Assembly: GCA_964471825.1 (NCBI GenBank)
Contig: CAYYKD010000015.1
Location: 1-64,000, forward strand
DNA: 64,000 nucleotides
From: CAYYKD01 sp964471825
GTDB taxonomy: Bacteria > Spirochaetota > GWE2-31-10 > CAYYKD01
Direction of reading: 5' to 3'
Every line of letters begins with the position of its first letter. Positions within the stretch are counted from its first letter, which is position 1. Positions 1-7,542 of the stretch are shown here, piece after piece. The translations under genes and the position numbers were made by a program. Under the pieces are notes generated by a model. It saw only the letters and a program-made list of their open reading frames with translations, had not been told where the DNA came from and did no database searches.

Positions 1-861
1 AAATGTAGGTGTGCCGGTTTCAAACCAATAGTTACGATATTCACACCCCTTTTGTATAAACAACAATATATCGTAAGGGTTGTAAACATTTTCGCCAAGC
101 CAGTTATATCCATTGTACCACTCTTTAAGCACTTTTCTATCAACACCTGCAAGATGTTCACTAAAAACAGTCTCAAGGTCATTCTGTGTATATCCACAAA
201 GTGAACTGTACTGTTTATCAAGCGTAAGGTCATCAGGACTGTTAAGTCCCGAAAATATGCTCACCTTACTAAACTTGCTTACTCCGGTTAAAAACACAAA
301 CTGTAGATCTGCATCCCGCTCTTTGATAACAGAATAAAAGTCTTTTAATCCTTCTTTAACTTCATTGGCTATATCAGGATTGTCGATATTGTCTAAGATA
401 GGCTTATCGTATTCATCAACAAGTATTACCACTTTAGAGTTGTATTTTTCTAACAGTTTAACTATAAGATCCTTCAATAAAAGATTGGCCATAGAGATGT
501 CATCAGGCATCGTGATATTATGTCTATGATAATTATCATTGACTATGCTTTTAAGATATACACTTAGCGACTCCTTATCTCTTACCCCGCCGCCGGCAAA
601 GTCAACCTTGATAACAGGGTACTTCTTCTCCCAGTTCCATTTGTCATAGATAAATAAACTCTTAAAAAGCTCCTTATTACCTTCAAATATCTCTTTAAGC
701 GTGTCAATGAATAACGATTTACCAAACCTTCGTGGGCGAGAGAGAAAATATCGCCCCATCCTTGACACAAGTTTGTATGCAAATGGTGTTTTATCAACAT
801 ATACCATATCTTCAGATATGATCGATTGAAGTGTATTAATCCCGATTGGTAGTGCTTTCAT
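1..861 (-). CDS. AAA-ATPase-like protein (PF09820 type), C-terminus off-window
   Basis: From the ATG at 861 the minus-strand frame stays open for 287 codons to the window edge, so only the N-terminal part is seen. Residues 42-49 read RPRRFGKS (Walker A-like) and 144-151 VILVDEYD (Walker B-like), followed by a VFLTGVSKFSKVS stretch. This is the layout of AAA-ATPase-like proteins that normally end in a DUF1703/PD-(D/E)XK nuclease-like domain; that part would lie left of the window. The family is often multicopy and of unproven function, with roles in mobile-element or toxin biology suggested. A TAGGAG ribosome site and a good promoter precede the start. Family call is by motif recognition. Confidence 0.8.
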   Translation of the reverse strand, partial: MKALPIGINTLQSIISEDMVYVDKTPFAYKLVSRMGRYFLSRPRRFGKSLFIDTLKEIFEGNKELFKSLFIYDKWNWEKKYPVIKVDFAGGGVRDKESLSVYLKSIVNDNYHRHNITMPDDISMANLLLKDLIVKLLEKYNSKVVILVDEYDKPILDNIDNPDIANEVKEGLKDFYSVIKERDADLQFVFLTGVSKFSKVSIFSGLNSPDDLTLDKQYSSLCGYTQNDLETVFSEHLAGVDRKVLKEWYNGYNWLGENVYNPYDILLFIQKGCEYRNYWFETGTPTF

Positions 862-900
862 ATTGACTCCTATTGGCTGTGAGAAATGCAAGCTAAAGTT

Positions 901-929
901 ATTATATAGTAAATAGAACGAATTATCAA
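901..929 (-). promoter_or_regulatory. sigma-70-like promoter of the AAA-ATPase-like gene
   Basis: On the minus strand TTGATA (924-929), a 17-base spacer, then TATAAT (901-906). The predicted transcript starts about 35 bases upstream of the ATG at 861, leaving room for the TAGGAG ribosome site. Confidence 0.6.
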
Positions 930-1223
930 GCGTTTTTGGGTTTAGAAGTGGTGTTAGTTGCAAATGTGTCTCCTCTGAAACAACCATATATCTAGTATTA
1001 TTATACTCGAACAGTAGTTCATGCACCTTTAATTAGTTATAAATCATTAGTTATTATATTCCTTTTTAAATTCCTTTTTTTCTAGACATTTTTAAGTAAT
1101 TCATTTATAAATAATTTGAAAAAAATTAATGCTTTTCATTATTAGAAGCTCTTGCAAAAAAAATAGATAAGCCGATAATTGATAATTGATAAAAATACTT
1201 GATTCATGATAAGGAAGTAGAAA
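930..1223. other. intergenic stretch without a recognisable gene
   Basis: About 290 AT-rich bases between the divergent AAA-ATPase-like gene and the small membrane protein gene. It holds an imperfect 12-bp tandem duplication (1058-1081) and, at 1145-1165, one copy of a dispersed repeat also found at 18181 and 52119. No RNA gene seen. Confidence 0.4.
1145..1165 (+). repeat. dispersed repeat copy A (GAAGCTCTTGCAAAA type)
   Basis: GAAGCTCTTGCAAAAAAAAT matches the minus strand of 18181-18203 and the plus strand of 52119-52141. All three copies lie beside AT-rich accessory genes. The sequence resembles insertion-sequence terminal repeats, but no transposase lies next to it. Confidence 0.45.
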
Positions 1224-1658
1224 ATGGAATTGTTTAATACAAAGCTAAAAGAAAATAGATCCCTGTTAGTAATATCCTATATTTTTTTTGGAGCGATAAT
1301 TTTTGAAGGGATTCAAGTTCTTATATATCCTTTAGTTATATTTGGAAAATTAGTTGACTATCATAGAATAATTGCTGAAAAAATATTACCTTTTTATTAT
1401 TTATTTGATCCGATAATAATCTTTCCATTCATTGTTATTAATATTTCGTTGCGAATTATTGCTTTTATTAACTTACGGAAGATGAATAAAAAAGGAAAAA
1501 TATTTGGTCTAATTAGTTTGATATACTCGATTATCCTGATTATTGTTATGCTTCCTGTAAACATTTTCTGGGAACCCCCTGTTTTAGTTGTTTTAATCAT
1601 TGTATTGTTAAAGGGATATAAGATAATTGAACTTGAAAATGGTCAAAAATTAAATTAA
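1224..1658 (+). CDS. hypothetical four-helix membrane protein
   Basis: A 144-residue protein with about four hydrophobic segments (residues ~14-40, 60-84, 95-112 and 117-135) and a short lysine-rich loop (RKMNKKGK, ~88-95). No recognised family. The ATG has a GGAAG ribosome site 6 bases upstream. Composition is more AT-rich than the downstream housekeeping genes. It sits alone between a dispersed repeat and a tRNA gene, as expected for an acquired accessory gene. Function unknown. Confidence 0.6.
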   Translation: MELFNTKLKENRSLLVISYIFFGAIIFEGIQVLIYPLVIFGKLVDYHRIIAEKILPFYYLFDPIIIFPFIVINISLRIIAFINLRKMNKKGKIFGLISLIYSIILIIVMLPVNIFWEPPVLVVLIIVLLKGYKIIELENGQKLN

Positions 1659-1743
1659 GTGCACTTCTAAATAGTTAGACCTTCTATATAGTCTGCAAGA
1701 TTTGTTTAAAAAAATGGAATTTCTATTGAATACTTTTATGATG

Positions 1744-1772
1744 TTGACAAAAAGACTAAAATATATTAGAAG
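1744..1772 (+). promoter_or_regulatory. possible tRNA-Val promoter
   Basis: TTGACA at 1744-1749, 17-base spacer, TAGAAG at 1767-1772, ending 12 bases before the tRNA. The -35 box is perfect and the -10 box weak. Confidence 0.4.
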
Positions 1773-1784
1773 TAAAAAAATAAT

Positions 1785-1858
1785 GGGGGATTAGCGCAGT
1801 TGGTTAGCGCGCTTCCTTGACATGGAAGAGGCCACAGATTCGAGTTCTGTATCTCCCA
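1785..1858 (+). tRNA. tRNA-Val (anticodon GAC)
   Basis: A full cloverleaf can be drawn. The acceptor stem GGGGGAT pairs with ATCTCCC (one G-T pair), the D stem is GCGC/GCGC, and the anticodon stem CTTCC/GGAAG encloses loop TTGACAT with anticodon GAC. The T stem ACAGA/TCTGT encloses TTCGAGT. Discriminator base is A at 1858 and CCA is not encoded. Anticodon GAC reads the valine codon GUC. A terminator follows at once. Confidence 0.95.
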
Positions 1859-1868
1859 AATAAACGGG

Positions 1869-1906
1869 AAGCACCGCAGTGTTATTTATGACGCAAGGTG
1901 CTTTTT
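1869..1906 (+). terminator. Rho-independent terminator after tRNA-Val
   Basis: AAGCACC (1869-1875) pairs with GGTGCTT (1897-1903), followed by a T run. It sits directly downstream of the tRNA and before htpX. Confidence 0.7.
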
Positions 1907-1949
1907 GTATTCTGTATGGATTAGCTTAGTTAAAATAGGGGGTGGGGGT

Positions 1950-2903
1950 ATGGGTGTGTTAAAGTTTAGATTGTTTATGGTTATCGCAGTATTGTTTGGC
2001 ATTGCCTATGCAGCCTCTGTTATGATTGGAACGGCTATGGGCGTAACAAACTTCTATTCCTATGCATTAATGGCATTTGGTATGCTGTTTTTTCAATATC
2101 TTATCGGACCATTTATGGTAAATATGTCGTATAGGGTAAAGACTATCGGCCCTAATGACAATGCTGTTCTCTATGGAATGGTTTCTGAGATGGCAATTGC
2201 GGCAAAGATAAAGATGCCTAAGGTCGGTATTGCTGATATCGGTATCCCTAATGCATTTGCCTATGGTAATATGTTTACAGGCGGCCATGTCTGTGTAACT
2301 CCTGCAATAATGAATTTGCTTAATAAACGGGAGCTTAGAGCAGTTATCGGACATGAGATTAGTCACCTAAAAAATAATGATGTCTTTATTACAACCATGG
2401 TGAGTGTTGTGCCTATGATAATGTTCTTTATTGGTAGATCATTTATGTTTTCAAGAGGCTCAAGAAGAGAACATAATAATCTTGCGCTTGTGGGGCTTGC
2501 TGCTTTTATTCTATACTTTGTGTCAAATCTGCTTGTTCTCTATGTGTCAAGGATTAGGGAGTATTTTGCTGATAGAGGCTCAGTTGATCTTGGAAATCCG
2601 CCGGATGCAATGGCATCAAGCCTTTTTAAACTAGTCTATGGGAGTGCAAGGACCGATAGAGAGCAAGTTAGGCAGGCTGAGGGTTTTAAGGCTTTCTTTG
2701 TAAATGATCCTTCGCAGGCTCAACATGAGATATTAGAGTTGCGGCAGCTTGATCTAAACGGAGATAATAGTATTGATATGAATGAGCTTCAGATGTTGAA
2801 GAATAATCGAATCAAGGTGAAGTTCTCTGATAGACTGATGGAAGGGATGAGTACTCACCCGAATATGTTAAAGCGGATAAAAAAAATATCGGAATATGCA
2901 TAG
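1950..2903 (+). CDS. htpX: HtpX-type membrane metalloprotease (M48) with an EF-hand-like loop
   Basis: A 317-residue M48B family membrane protease expected to degrade misfolded inner-membrane proteins. Two N-terminal hydrophobic helices come first, then the zinc site HEISH (H135, E136, H139), two further helices (~160-205) and the downstream SRIREYFADRGSVDL segment that supplies the third zinc ligand. The start at 1950 is preferred over an in-frame ATG at 1905 because AGGGGG precedes it and the upstream codons overlap the tRNA terminator. Unusual: residues 268-279 read DLNGDNSIDMNE, a full EF-hand-type calcium loop pattern not typical of HtpX. The next gene starts immediately after the stop, so the two are probably co-transcribed. 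Confidence 0.9.
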   Translation: MGVLKFRLFMVIAVLFGIAYAASVMIGTAMGVTNFYSYALMAFGMLFFQYLIGPFMVNMSYRVKTIGPNDNAVLYGMVSEMAIAAKIKMPKVGIADIGIPNAFAYGNMFTGGHVCVTPAIMNLLNKRELRAVIGHEISHLKNNDVFITTMVSVVPMIMFFIGRSFMFSRGSRREHNNLALVGLAAFILYFVSNLLVLYVSRIREYFADRGSVDLGNPPDAMASSLFKLVYGSARTDREQVRQAEGFKAFFVNDPSQAQHEILELRQLDLNGDNSIDMNELQMLKNNRIKVKFSDRLMEGMSTHPNMLKRIKKISEYA

Positions 2904-4106
2904 ATGATATATAAAATTGACACGAGTGATATTACTGTTTTTCAGAAATATGATAATATCTTTAAAAATTCAAGTGGTTCGACTATTTTTCAATCCTATC
3001 TATGGGCCTGTTTTCAATCCTTCCATTTTAAAAGGGAATGCTGGCTTGTAGTTGAGGATTTGGAAGACAATCAAACAGATCCTGTAGGTGGCCTTGTAAT
3101 CAAATATAATTTGCCGTTTGGGATGAACTATCTATATGCACCTCTTGGCCCGATTATGTCTCTAAGAAATTCCCCTGGATTTAGTAGGTTTGTGTCTGAG
3201 TTAGAGAAGCTTGCGAAGCAGGAGCAATCTGTTTTTGTTCGTGTTGATCCGCGTATAGACCTAAGAGTAATTGAGGGGGGCATCAGCAATAGCCTGGCAC
3301 TCGCAGAGGATCTGTTTATCCGGCAGAATAGATTTACTACATCCTCTGAACAGAAGCAACCTGAGAATACACTCGTATTAGATCTCTCAATGGATGAAAA
3401 AGAACTTCTATCATCAATGAAGCCTAAGGGCAGATACAATATAAAGGTTGCCGAAAAACATGGCGTAACAATAATCAGGGAAACATTTAGCAGAGACACA
3501 ATTGAAGGCTCTCAATCATTTAAGAGATTCTATGAATTGATGGATGAAACAACCAAGCGAGACGGATTTTTTGGAAATACGGTTGATTATTACCGGGATC
3601 TACTCAGTTTTGAGGATGCCTATAAGTTTAATGACAGATATATCTATCTATACTCTGCAATCTACAATGGTGTTATTATTGCAAGTGCTATCACTGAGTT
3701 CTACGGGAATACTGCTATCTATTATTATGGGGCATCCTCAAATGAAAATAGAAATGTTATGGCTCCATATCTTTTACAGTGGCAAATGATTAAGGATGCA
3801 AAGCAGTTCGGCTGTCAATACTATGATTTCCTCGGTGTGTCTCCTGACCCAATTATAGATGGTAAGGAATTTCTGGTTGTAGAGGGAATGTGTGTGGATA
3901 GGTATCCCTCTGTTGATGAAGCAGAAAAAACCCTTGTCTCTCATAAGTATTATGGAATAACACAGTTCAAAACTAAATTCGCCGGATCAACGATGACATT
4001 TCCGGGTGCAATGGATAAAATTCTTAGACCATTTTGGTACAAAACTATAAACATTTCAAAATTTCTTAGAAGATTACTTCGCAAAATAACTAAGCGAAGC
4101 ATATAA
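2904..4106 (+). CDS. FemABX-family peptidoglycan bridge aminoacyltransferase
   Basis: A 400-residue protein resembling FemA/FemB/FemX enzymes, which add amino acids from aminoacyl-tRNA to lipid II to build the peptidoglycan cross-bridge in the cytoplasm. Visible family features are the N-terminal IFQSYLWACFQ segment, the MKPKGRYNIKVAEKHG stretch (GNAT-like core) and the C-terminal YYYGASS...MAPYLLQWQMIKDAKQFGCQYYDFLGV block. The C-terminus is basic. It begins with no gap after htpX, giving a two-gene envelope-quality operon. The amino acid it adds cannot be read from sequence. Confidence 0.85.
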   Translation: MIYKIDTSDITVFQKYDNIFKNSSGSTIFQSYLWACFQSFHFKRECWLVVEDLEDNQTDPVGGLVIKYNLPFGMNYLYAPLGPIMSLRNSPGFSRFVSELEKLAKQEQSVFVRVDPRIDLRVIEGGISNSLALAEDLFIRQNRFTTSSEQKQPENTLVLDLSMDEKELLSSMKPKGRYNIKVAEKHGVTIIRETFSRDTIEGSQSFKRFYELMDETTKRDGFFGNTVDYYRDLLSFEDAYKFNDRYIYLYSAIYNGVIIASAITEFYGNTAIYYYGASSNENRNVMAPYLLQWQMIKDAKQFGCQYYDFLGVSPDPIIDGKEFLVVEGMCVDRYPSVDEAEKTLVSHKYYGITQFKTKFAGSTMTFPGAMDKILRPFWYKTINISKFLRRLLRKITKRSI

Positions 4107-4126
4107 AAAACTCCTCTTAAGTTATT

Positions 4127-4154
4127 TTTTTTGTTATCATTTTTTTGTTATTAA
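4127..4154. repeat. 14-bp tandem duplication
   Basis: TTTTTTGTTATCAT is followed directly by TTTTTTGTTATTAA (12 of 14 identical). One of the many short head-to-tail duplications in this window. Confidence 0.5.
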
Positions 4155-4158
4155 TATC

Positions 4159-4187
4159 TTGATTTTTTTAAATTAATTCTGTAGTAT
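4159..4187 (+). promoter_or_regulatory. promoter of the response-regulator operon
   Basis: TTGATT (4159-4164), 17-base spacer, TAGTAT (4182-4187). The predicted start leaves about 20 bases of leader containing GAGGAG before the ATG at 4214. Confidence 0.55.
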
Positions 4188-4213
4188 CAATTAGATATTT
4201 TTGAGGAGAGTTT

Positions 4214-4678
4214 ATGAGGATATTAGTTGTTGATGATGAGGTTGACTGTCTAGATGATGTGCAGACCGCACTTGTTCCAACCGGTTATACTGTAGAGACG
4301 CTTACCAATCCTATAACAGCACTTGAAAAGTATAAGAGTGGTGATTATGATGTTGTTATTAGTGATATTAGAATGCCAGAGATGGATGGAATAGAGCTTC
4401 TAAAGAGGATTCGTGAGTTTGATTCTGAGGCAAGGGTTATAATAATGACAGCCTATGGAGATCTTAATACTGCAGTTTCAGCTATTAATAATAAGGCATA
4501 TTCATTCTTTGGTAAACCTATAAATTTTCAAGATCTTGTAAGTACGCTGAGGCAGATTGAGTCTGAGCTGGTAAAAAAGCAAAAAATTGATGTTGAACAG
4601 TTGAAGAGCGAATATGATAATCTTAAGAATGCATACAGCGAATTAATGAACTTTGTAGAATCAATGAAGGGGAAATAA
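4214..4678 (+). CDS. single-domain response regulator with C-terminal coiled coil
   Basis: A 154-residue CheY-like receiver. Acidic pocket DDE at residues 7-9, phospho-acceptor aspartate in VVISDIRMPEMDG, conserved threonine in IIMTAYG and lysine in FFGKPI are all present, so it should be phosphorylated. After the receiver (~1-120) a short charged helix (~120-150) looks like a coiled coil for dimer or partner binding. There is no DNA-binding or enzymatic output domain. GAGGAG precedes the start, and the next gene (HPt-like) begins 1 base after the stop, so the two products probably work together. Confidence 0.88.
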   Translation: MRILVVDDEVDCLDDVQTALVPTGYTVETLTNPITALEKYKSGDYDVVISDIRMPEMDGIELLKRIREFDSEARVIIMTAYGDLNTAVSAINNKAYSFFGKPINFQDLVSTLRQIESELVKKQKIDVEQLKSEYDNLKNAYSELMNFVESMKGK

Positions 4679-4679
4679 C

Positions 4680-5012
4680 ATGGATAATAGTAATACTCAG
4701 TCATCAAATATGAATCCACCCGGAATTGATATAATGAATCATGTCTTTACAATCCTTCAATCTGTAAAGGGAACGCAGGGATTTCTAAATAAGGAAAACA
4801 TTCACAAGACTGTAATTGAGACAGAGAAGTTGATACAGACAATCAAGAGGCAGAATCGTAAACCTACAGAGTCTGAACTCTCTGTAATACTACAGGCCTG
4901 TGACTATATAAGACAGGTTATCATGATGTTTGAAAAAGGGCTTGATACAAAAGATTTTGATGCCATTACTGATATAGTTGTATCGGATATGGAAAATAAC
5001 CTTATGAAATAA
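4680..5012 (+). CDS. HPt-like protein lacking the phospho-histidine
   Basis: A 110-residue helical protein. Residues ~18-85 follow the CheA P1/HPt four-helix pattern: VFTILQSVKGTQGF lines up with the CheA segment FRAAHSIKGGAGTF, and later helices ETEKLIQTIKR and ACDYIRQVIMM match the HPt helices. The phospho-accepting histidine is replaced by Gln27 while the following S-V-K-G is kept. It therefore probably binds a response regulator or kinase without passing phosphate. It follows the single-domain response regulator by 1 base with an AGGGGA ribosome site. The HPt relation is my alignment by eye. Confidence 0.6.
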   Translation: MDNSNTQSSNMNPPGIDIMNHVFTILQSVKGTQGFLNKENIHKTVIETEKLIQTIKRQNRKPTESELSVILQACDYIRQVIMMFEKGLDTKDFDAITDIVVSDMENNLMK

Positions 5013-5030
5013 CTCTACTATCGAGTCAAT

Positions 5031-6002
5031 ATGGAATTATTTAAACAAGCAGACAGAGCTCTAAAATGTCTCCTATGTCCTACGGGCTGTACATTAACGC
5101 CCGGGAGTAGTGGACATTGCGGAGTGAGATATTCTGATGGTACAAAGATAACAAACAGGCTATTAGGTGTGATCTCTTCTGCCTCACTTGACAGCATTGA
5201 GAAGAAACCGCTATATCATTTTTTGCCCGGATCGGGTGTTTATTCGGTAGGTTTTTATGGCTGTACACTTAGGTGCGGTTTTTGTCAGAACTATTCTATA
5301 AGTACAGTAACTCCTCAGAGCCCGCAGAGACAGATTTCGCCTGTAGATTTTGTAGAGATGATCTTATCTACAAAATATAGATCAGTTGCGTTTACCTATA
5401 GTGAACCGACTCTCTACTTTGAGTGGGTTCTTGAAACGGCGAGCCTCCTTAGGAGGTCTAATATAAATACAGTTCTAGTTACAAATGGCTATCTGAATCC
5501 TGAGCCGGCAGAGATACTTCTATCAGTTATTGATGCTGTTAATGTTGATCTTAAGGGTGGGGATGATCATTTCTACAGCTCTGTTTGTGGTGGGCATATT
5601 GACCCTGTAAAGGAATTTATAAGGATTGCCTACTCAAGGTGTAAAATTGTTGAGGTAACAACACTTGTTATACCGGGATTTAACGATGATGATCGTCATA
5701 TGGAAACTATAGTTGATTTCATAGGGAGTGTTTCAGATCAGATCCCGTTTCATATCTCCAGATATCATCCTGCATATAAATTCAACGCTCCGGTCACCCC
5801 AGACAAGACTATAGATAGATGGATAGAGTATTCAAAAAAGAGTTTAAAATATGTCTATGGTGGTAACTGTGAATCTAGTTCGAATACCTATTGTTATAGT
5901 TGTGGAAATGAGCTTGTTAGTAGAATGGCCTATAGAACAACTGTACTGTCAGATTTTAAGTGCAAAAAATGTGGAACAGATAATTATGGAATTAGTTCCT
6001 AG
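5031..6002 (+). CDS. amrS: AmrS-type radical SAM enzyme
   Basis: A 323-residue radical SAM protein of the PflA-like, AmmeMemoRadiSam group. The cluster motif CTLRCGFC (C78, C82, C85) follows GFYGCTLRC, and the N-terminal CLLCPTGC...GHCGVR block is typical of this group. A C-terminal zinc-ribbon-like pair (CYSCG...CKKCG, ~290-320) is additional. The reaction of AmrS proteins is not well established; the usual partners (AMMECR1 and MEMO) are not in this window. It follows the HPt-like gene by 18 bases and ends convergently against the PilZ gene with 4 bases of overlap. Confidence 0.82.
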   Translation: MELFKQADRALKCLLCPTGCTLTPGSSGHCGVRYSDGTKITNRLLGVISSASLDSIEKKPLYHFLPGSGVYSVGFYGCTLRCGFCQNYSISTVTPQSPQRQISPVDFVEMILSTKYRSVAFTYSEPTLYFEWVLETASLLRRSNINTVLVTNGYLNPEPAEILLSVIDAVNVDLKGGDDHFYSSVCGGHIDPVKEFIRIAYSRCKIVEVTTLVIPGFNDDDRHMETIVDFIGSVSDQIPFHISRYHPAYKFNAPVTPDKTIDRWIEYSKKSLKYVYGGNCESSSNTYCYSCGNELVSRMAYRTTVLSDFKCKKCGTDNYGISS

Positions 6003-6355
6003 GTTATCTTGTATCTCTTAGTGTAACCATTAATAATCTTAGTTAAGAAATCCCTGTCCAACTCTGAAATATTCTGAAAAATTACGCCTATTCGTGGCCC
6101 ATTAACATTAACTACAGAGGCATCAAATACAGCCTGGTCAGTTTCAGTGTCAATTCTAACTTTTAGCGGATCACCCTTAATAAGAAATTGGCTTAGCCTT
6201 AGGCCTGCACCTTCGATATTAAGATCGTATATTTTACACTTTTCCCACTTGTTACCAAAATAATAATAAGCGGTAAGATCTGTGTTAAATCTCGTTGCTT
6301 TTCGTTTATTTTCTGCTCTTCTTTGTAAAATAATATCCTCCGTCAGCCGACTCAA
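5999..6355 (-). CDS. PilZ-domain protein, probable c-di-GMP receptor
   Basis: A 118-residue stand-alone PilZ domain. The two c-di-GMP binding motifs are visible: RKATR (RxxxR) and DLNIEG (D/N-x-S/N-x-x-G), separated by about 20 residues. Such proteins change partner contacts on c-di-GMP binding; no partner is identifiable here. The start is unclear. The listed TTG at 6355 has no ribosome site, whereas CGGAGG lies just before an in-frame ATT seven codons in. The 3' end overlaps amrS by 4 bases, convergently. Confidence 0.8.
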   Translation of the reverse strand: MSRLTEDIILQRRAENKRKATRFNTDLTAYYYFGNKWEKCKIYDLNIEGAGLRLSQFLIKGDPLKVRIDTETDQAVFDASVVNVNGPRIGVIFQNISELDRDFLTKIINGYTKRYKIT

Positions 6356-6531
6356 TTCAGCTATTTTGAATAATGGTTAATATATCTATCATTTATTTTA
6401 AAAAAAATCAACATTTAATATCTTTACTTATTTTAATATCATTACCTAGAAATTATGCTTGGTTTCCTTTCGTGATTAAATTTCATCCCGGTCAATACAA
6501 TATTTTTAATCTAATTTTAATCTAATACTTA

Positions 6532-6560
6532 TTGACATTATAGTTTTCTTTGATTATATA
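6532..6560 (+). promoter_or_regulatory. strong promoter; gene start falls at the predicted +1
   Basis: TTGACA (6532-6537), 17-base spacer, TATATA (6555-6560). Only 6 bases separate the -10 box from the ATG at 6567, so the transcript should begin at or next to the start codon. Confidence 0.65.
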
Positions 6561-6566
6561 GTGCTA

Positions 6567-7472
6567 ATGTCAAATTTTATACAAAATCATATAGGCGAAC
6601 TTGCGGCTCTATTTACGGCTATTTGCTGGACGGCCACTTCGATCTTTTTTGAGCAGGCTTCCAAAAAAACCAACTCATTTGCAATTAACATAATAAGACT
6701 AGTGTTAGCACTGGTGTTTTTATCTGTATTCTGCCTTGTTGTCTACAAAAGGATTTTGCCGTTTAATGCCAGTCTGCACTCAATAATTTGGTTAAGCATT
6801 TCCGGGTTAATCGGATTCACACTTGGAGATCTTTTTTTGTTTGAGGCATTTGTACTTATAGGAGCACGAGTCTCAATGCTAATAATGGCTCTTGCCCCAC
6901 CATTAGCTGCAATTATTGGGTTTTTCTTTTTTCAAGAAACGATGTCAATTAAGAGTTTGTTTGGGATGATACTTACTCTAACGGGTATTACATTTGTTAT
7001 TCTAGAACGAAACAATAAGACTATCCGGATAAATAAGAAACAACTATTTATAGGCATTTTACTCGCATTTGGCGGTGCTGTCGGACAGGCATTAGGATTG
7101 AACTTAAGTAAATTTGGAATGAGCGATCTAGATCCTTTTTCTTCAACACAGATTCGAGTCATTGCAGGAATAGTAGGCTTTATAATAGCATTTTCGTTTA
7201 TGAAAGTTTGGAGTAAGGTTTTAATTTCATTAAAGAATCGAGAGGCAATGACATTTGCGTCATTAGGTGCTTTTTTTGGCCCATTTCTAGGTGTTTCTTT
7301 TTCACTACTCGCAATAAAACATACAAGTACCGGTGTTGCATCGACAATTATGGCCTTGCCTCCGGTTCTAATAATACCGGTTGCTGTTTTTATCCTAAAA
7401 GAAAAGATTTCTATAAAGGAAGTATTTTCATCGTTTATTGCTGTTGCGGGTACAGTAATTTTTTTTATCTAA
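6567..7472 (+). CDS. EamA/DMT-family transporter
   Basis: About 301 residues with ten hydrophobic helices arranged as two EamA repeats of five (halves ~10-145 and ~160-301). Each half carries the family-style conserved glycine and proline turns (LMALAPPLAAIIGFFFFQE and IMALPPVLIIPVAVFILKEK). EamA proteins are drug/metabolite carriers of the inner membrane; the substrate cannot be predicted. ATG at 6567 is chosen over GTG at 6561. Neither has a ribosome site, but the ATG coincides with the predicted transcription start, suggesting leaderless translation. Monocistronic, facing dxs convergently. Confidence 0.85.
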   Translation: MSNFIQNHIGELAALFTAICWTATSIFFEQASKKTNSFAINIIRLVLALVFLSVFCLVVYKRILPFNASLHSIIWLSISGLIGFTLGDLFLFEAFVLIGARVSMLIMALAPPLAAIIGFFFFQETMSIKSLFGMILTLTGITFVILERNNKTIRINKKQLFIGILLAFGGAVGQALGLNLSKFGMSDLDPFSSTQIRVIAGIVGFIIAFSFMKVWSKVLISLKNREAMTFASLGAFFGPFLGVSFSLLAIKHTSTGVASTIMALPPVLIIPVAVFILKEKISIKEVFSSFIAVAGTVIFFI

Positions 7473-7493
7473 TGACATTATAGGAGTGCCCTT

Positions 7494-7527
7494 TAGAAGC
7501 CAACTCTAACTAGAAGCCACCTCTAAT
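7494..7527. repeat. 17-bp tandem duplication
   Basis: TAGAAGCCAACTCTAAC is followed directly by TAGAAGCCACCTCTAAT (15 of 17 identical), between the convergent EamA and dxs genes. Confidence 0.7.
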
Positions 7528-7542
7528 TTATTACCATTTACG

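Noticed and set aside
113..337. 74-residue plus-strand open frame near the left edge
   Set aside because: Lies antisense to the AAA-ATPase-like gene, whose minus-strand frame is open for all 287 codons with clear motifs.
1224..1858. tRNA-integrated genomic island ending at tRNA-Val
   Set aside because: No integrase gene and no direct repeat of the tRNA 3' end was found nearby; only one small orphan gene separates the repeat from the tRNA.
3128..3499. 123-residue open frame on the minus strand inside the FemABX gene
   Set aside because: It is the antisense shadow of a well-supported gene, serine/leucine-rich with no motif and no ribosome site.
5031..6002. Pyruvate formate-lyase activating enzyme
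   Set aside because: No pyruvate formate-lyase gene nearby; the N-terminal cysteine block and zinc ribbon fit the AmrS group better.
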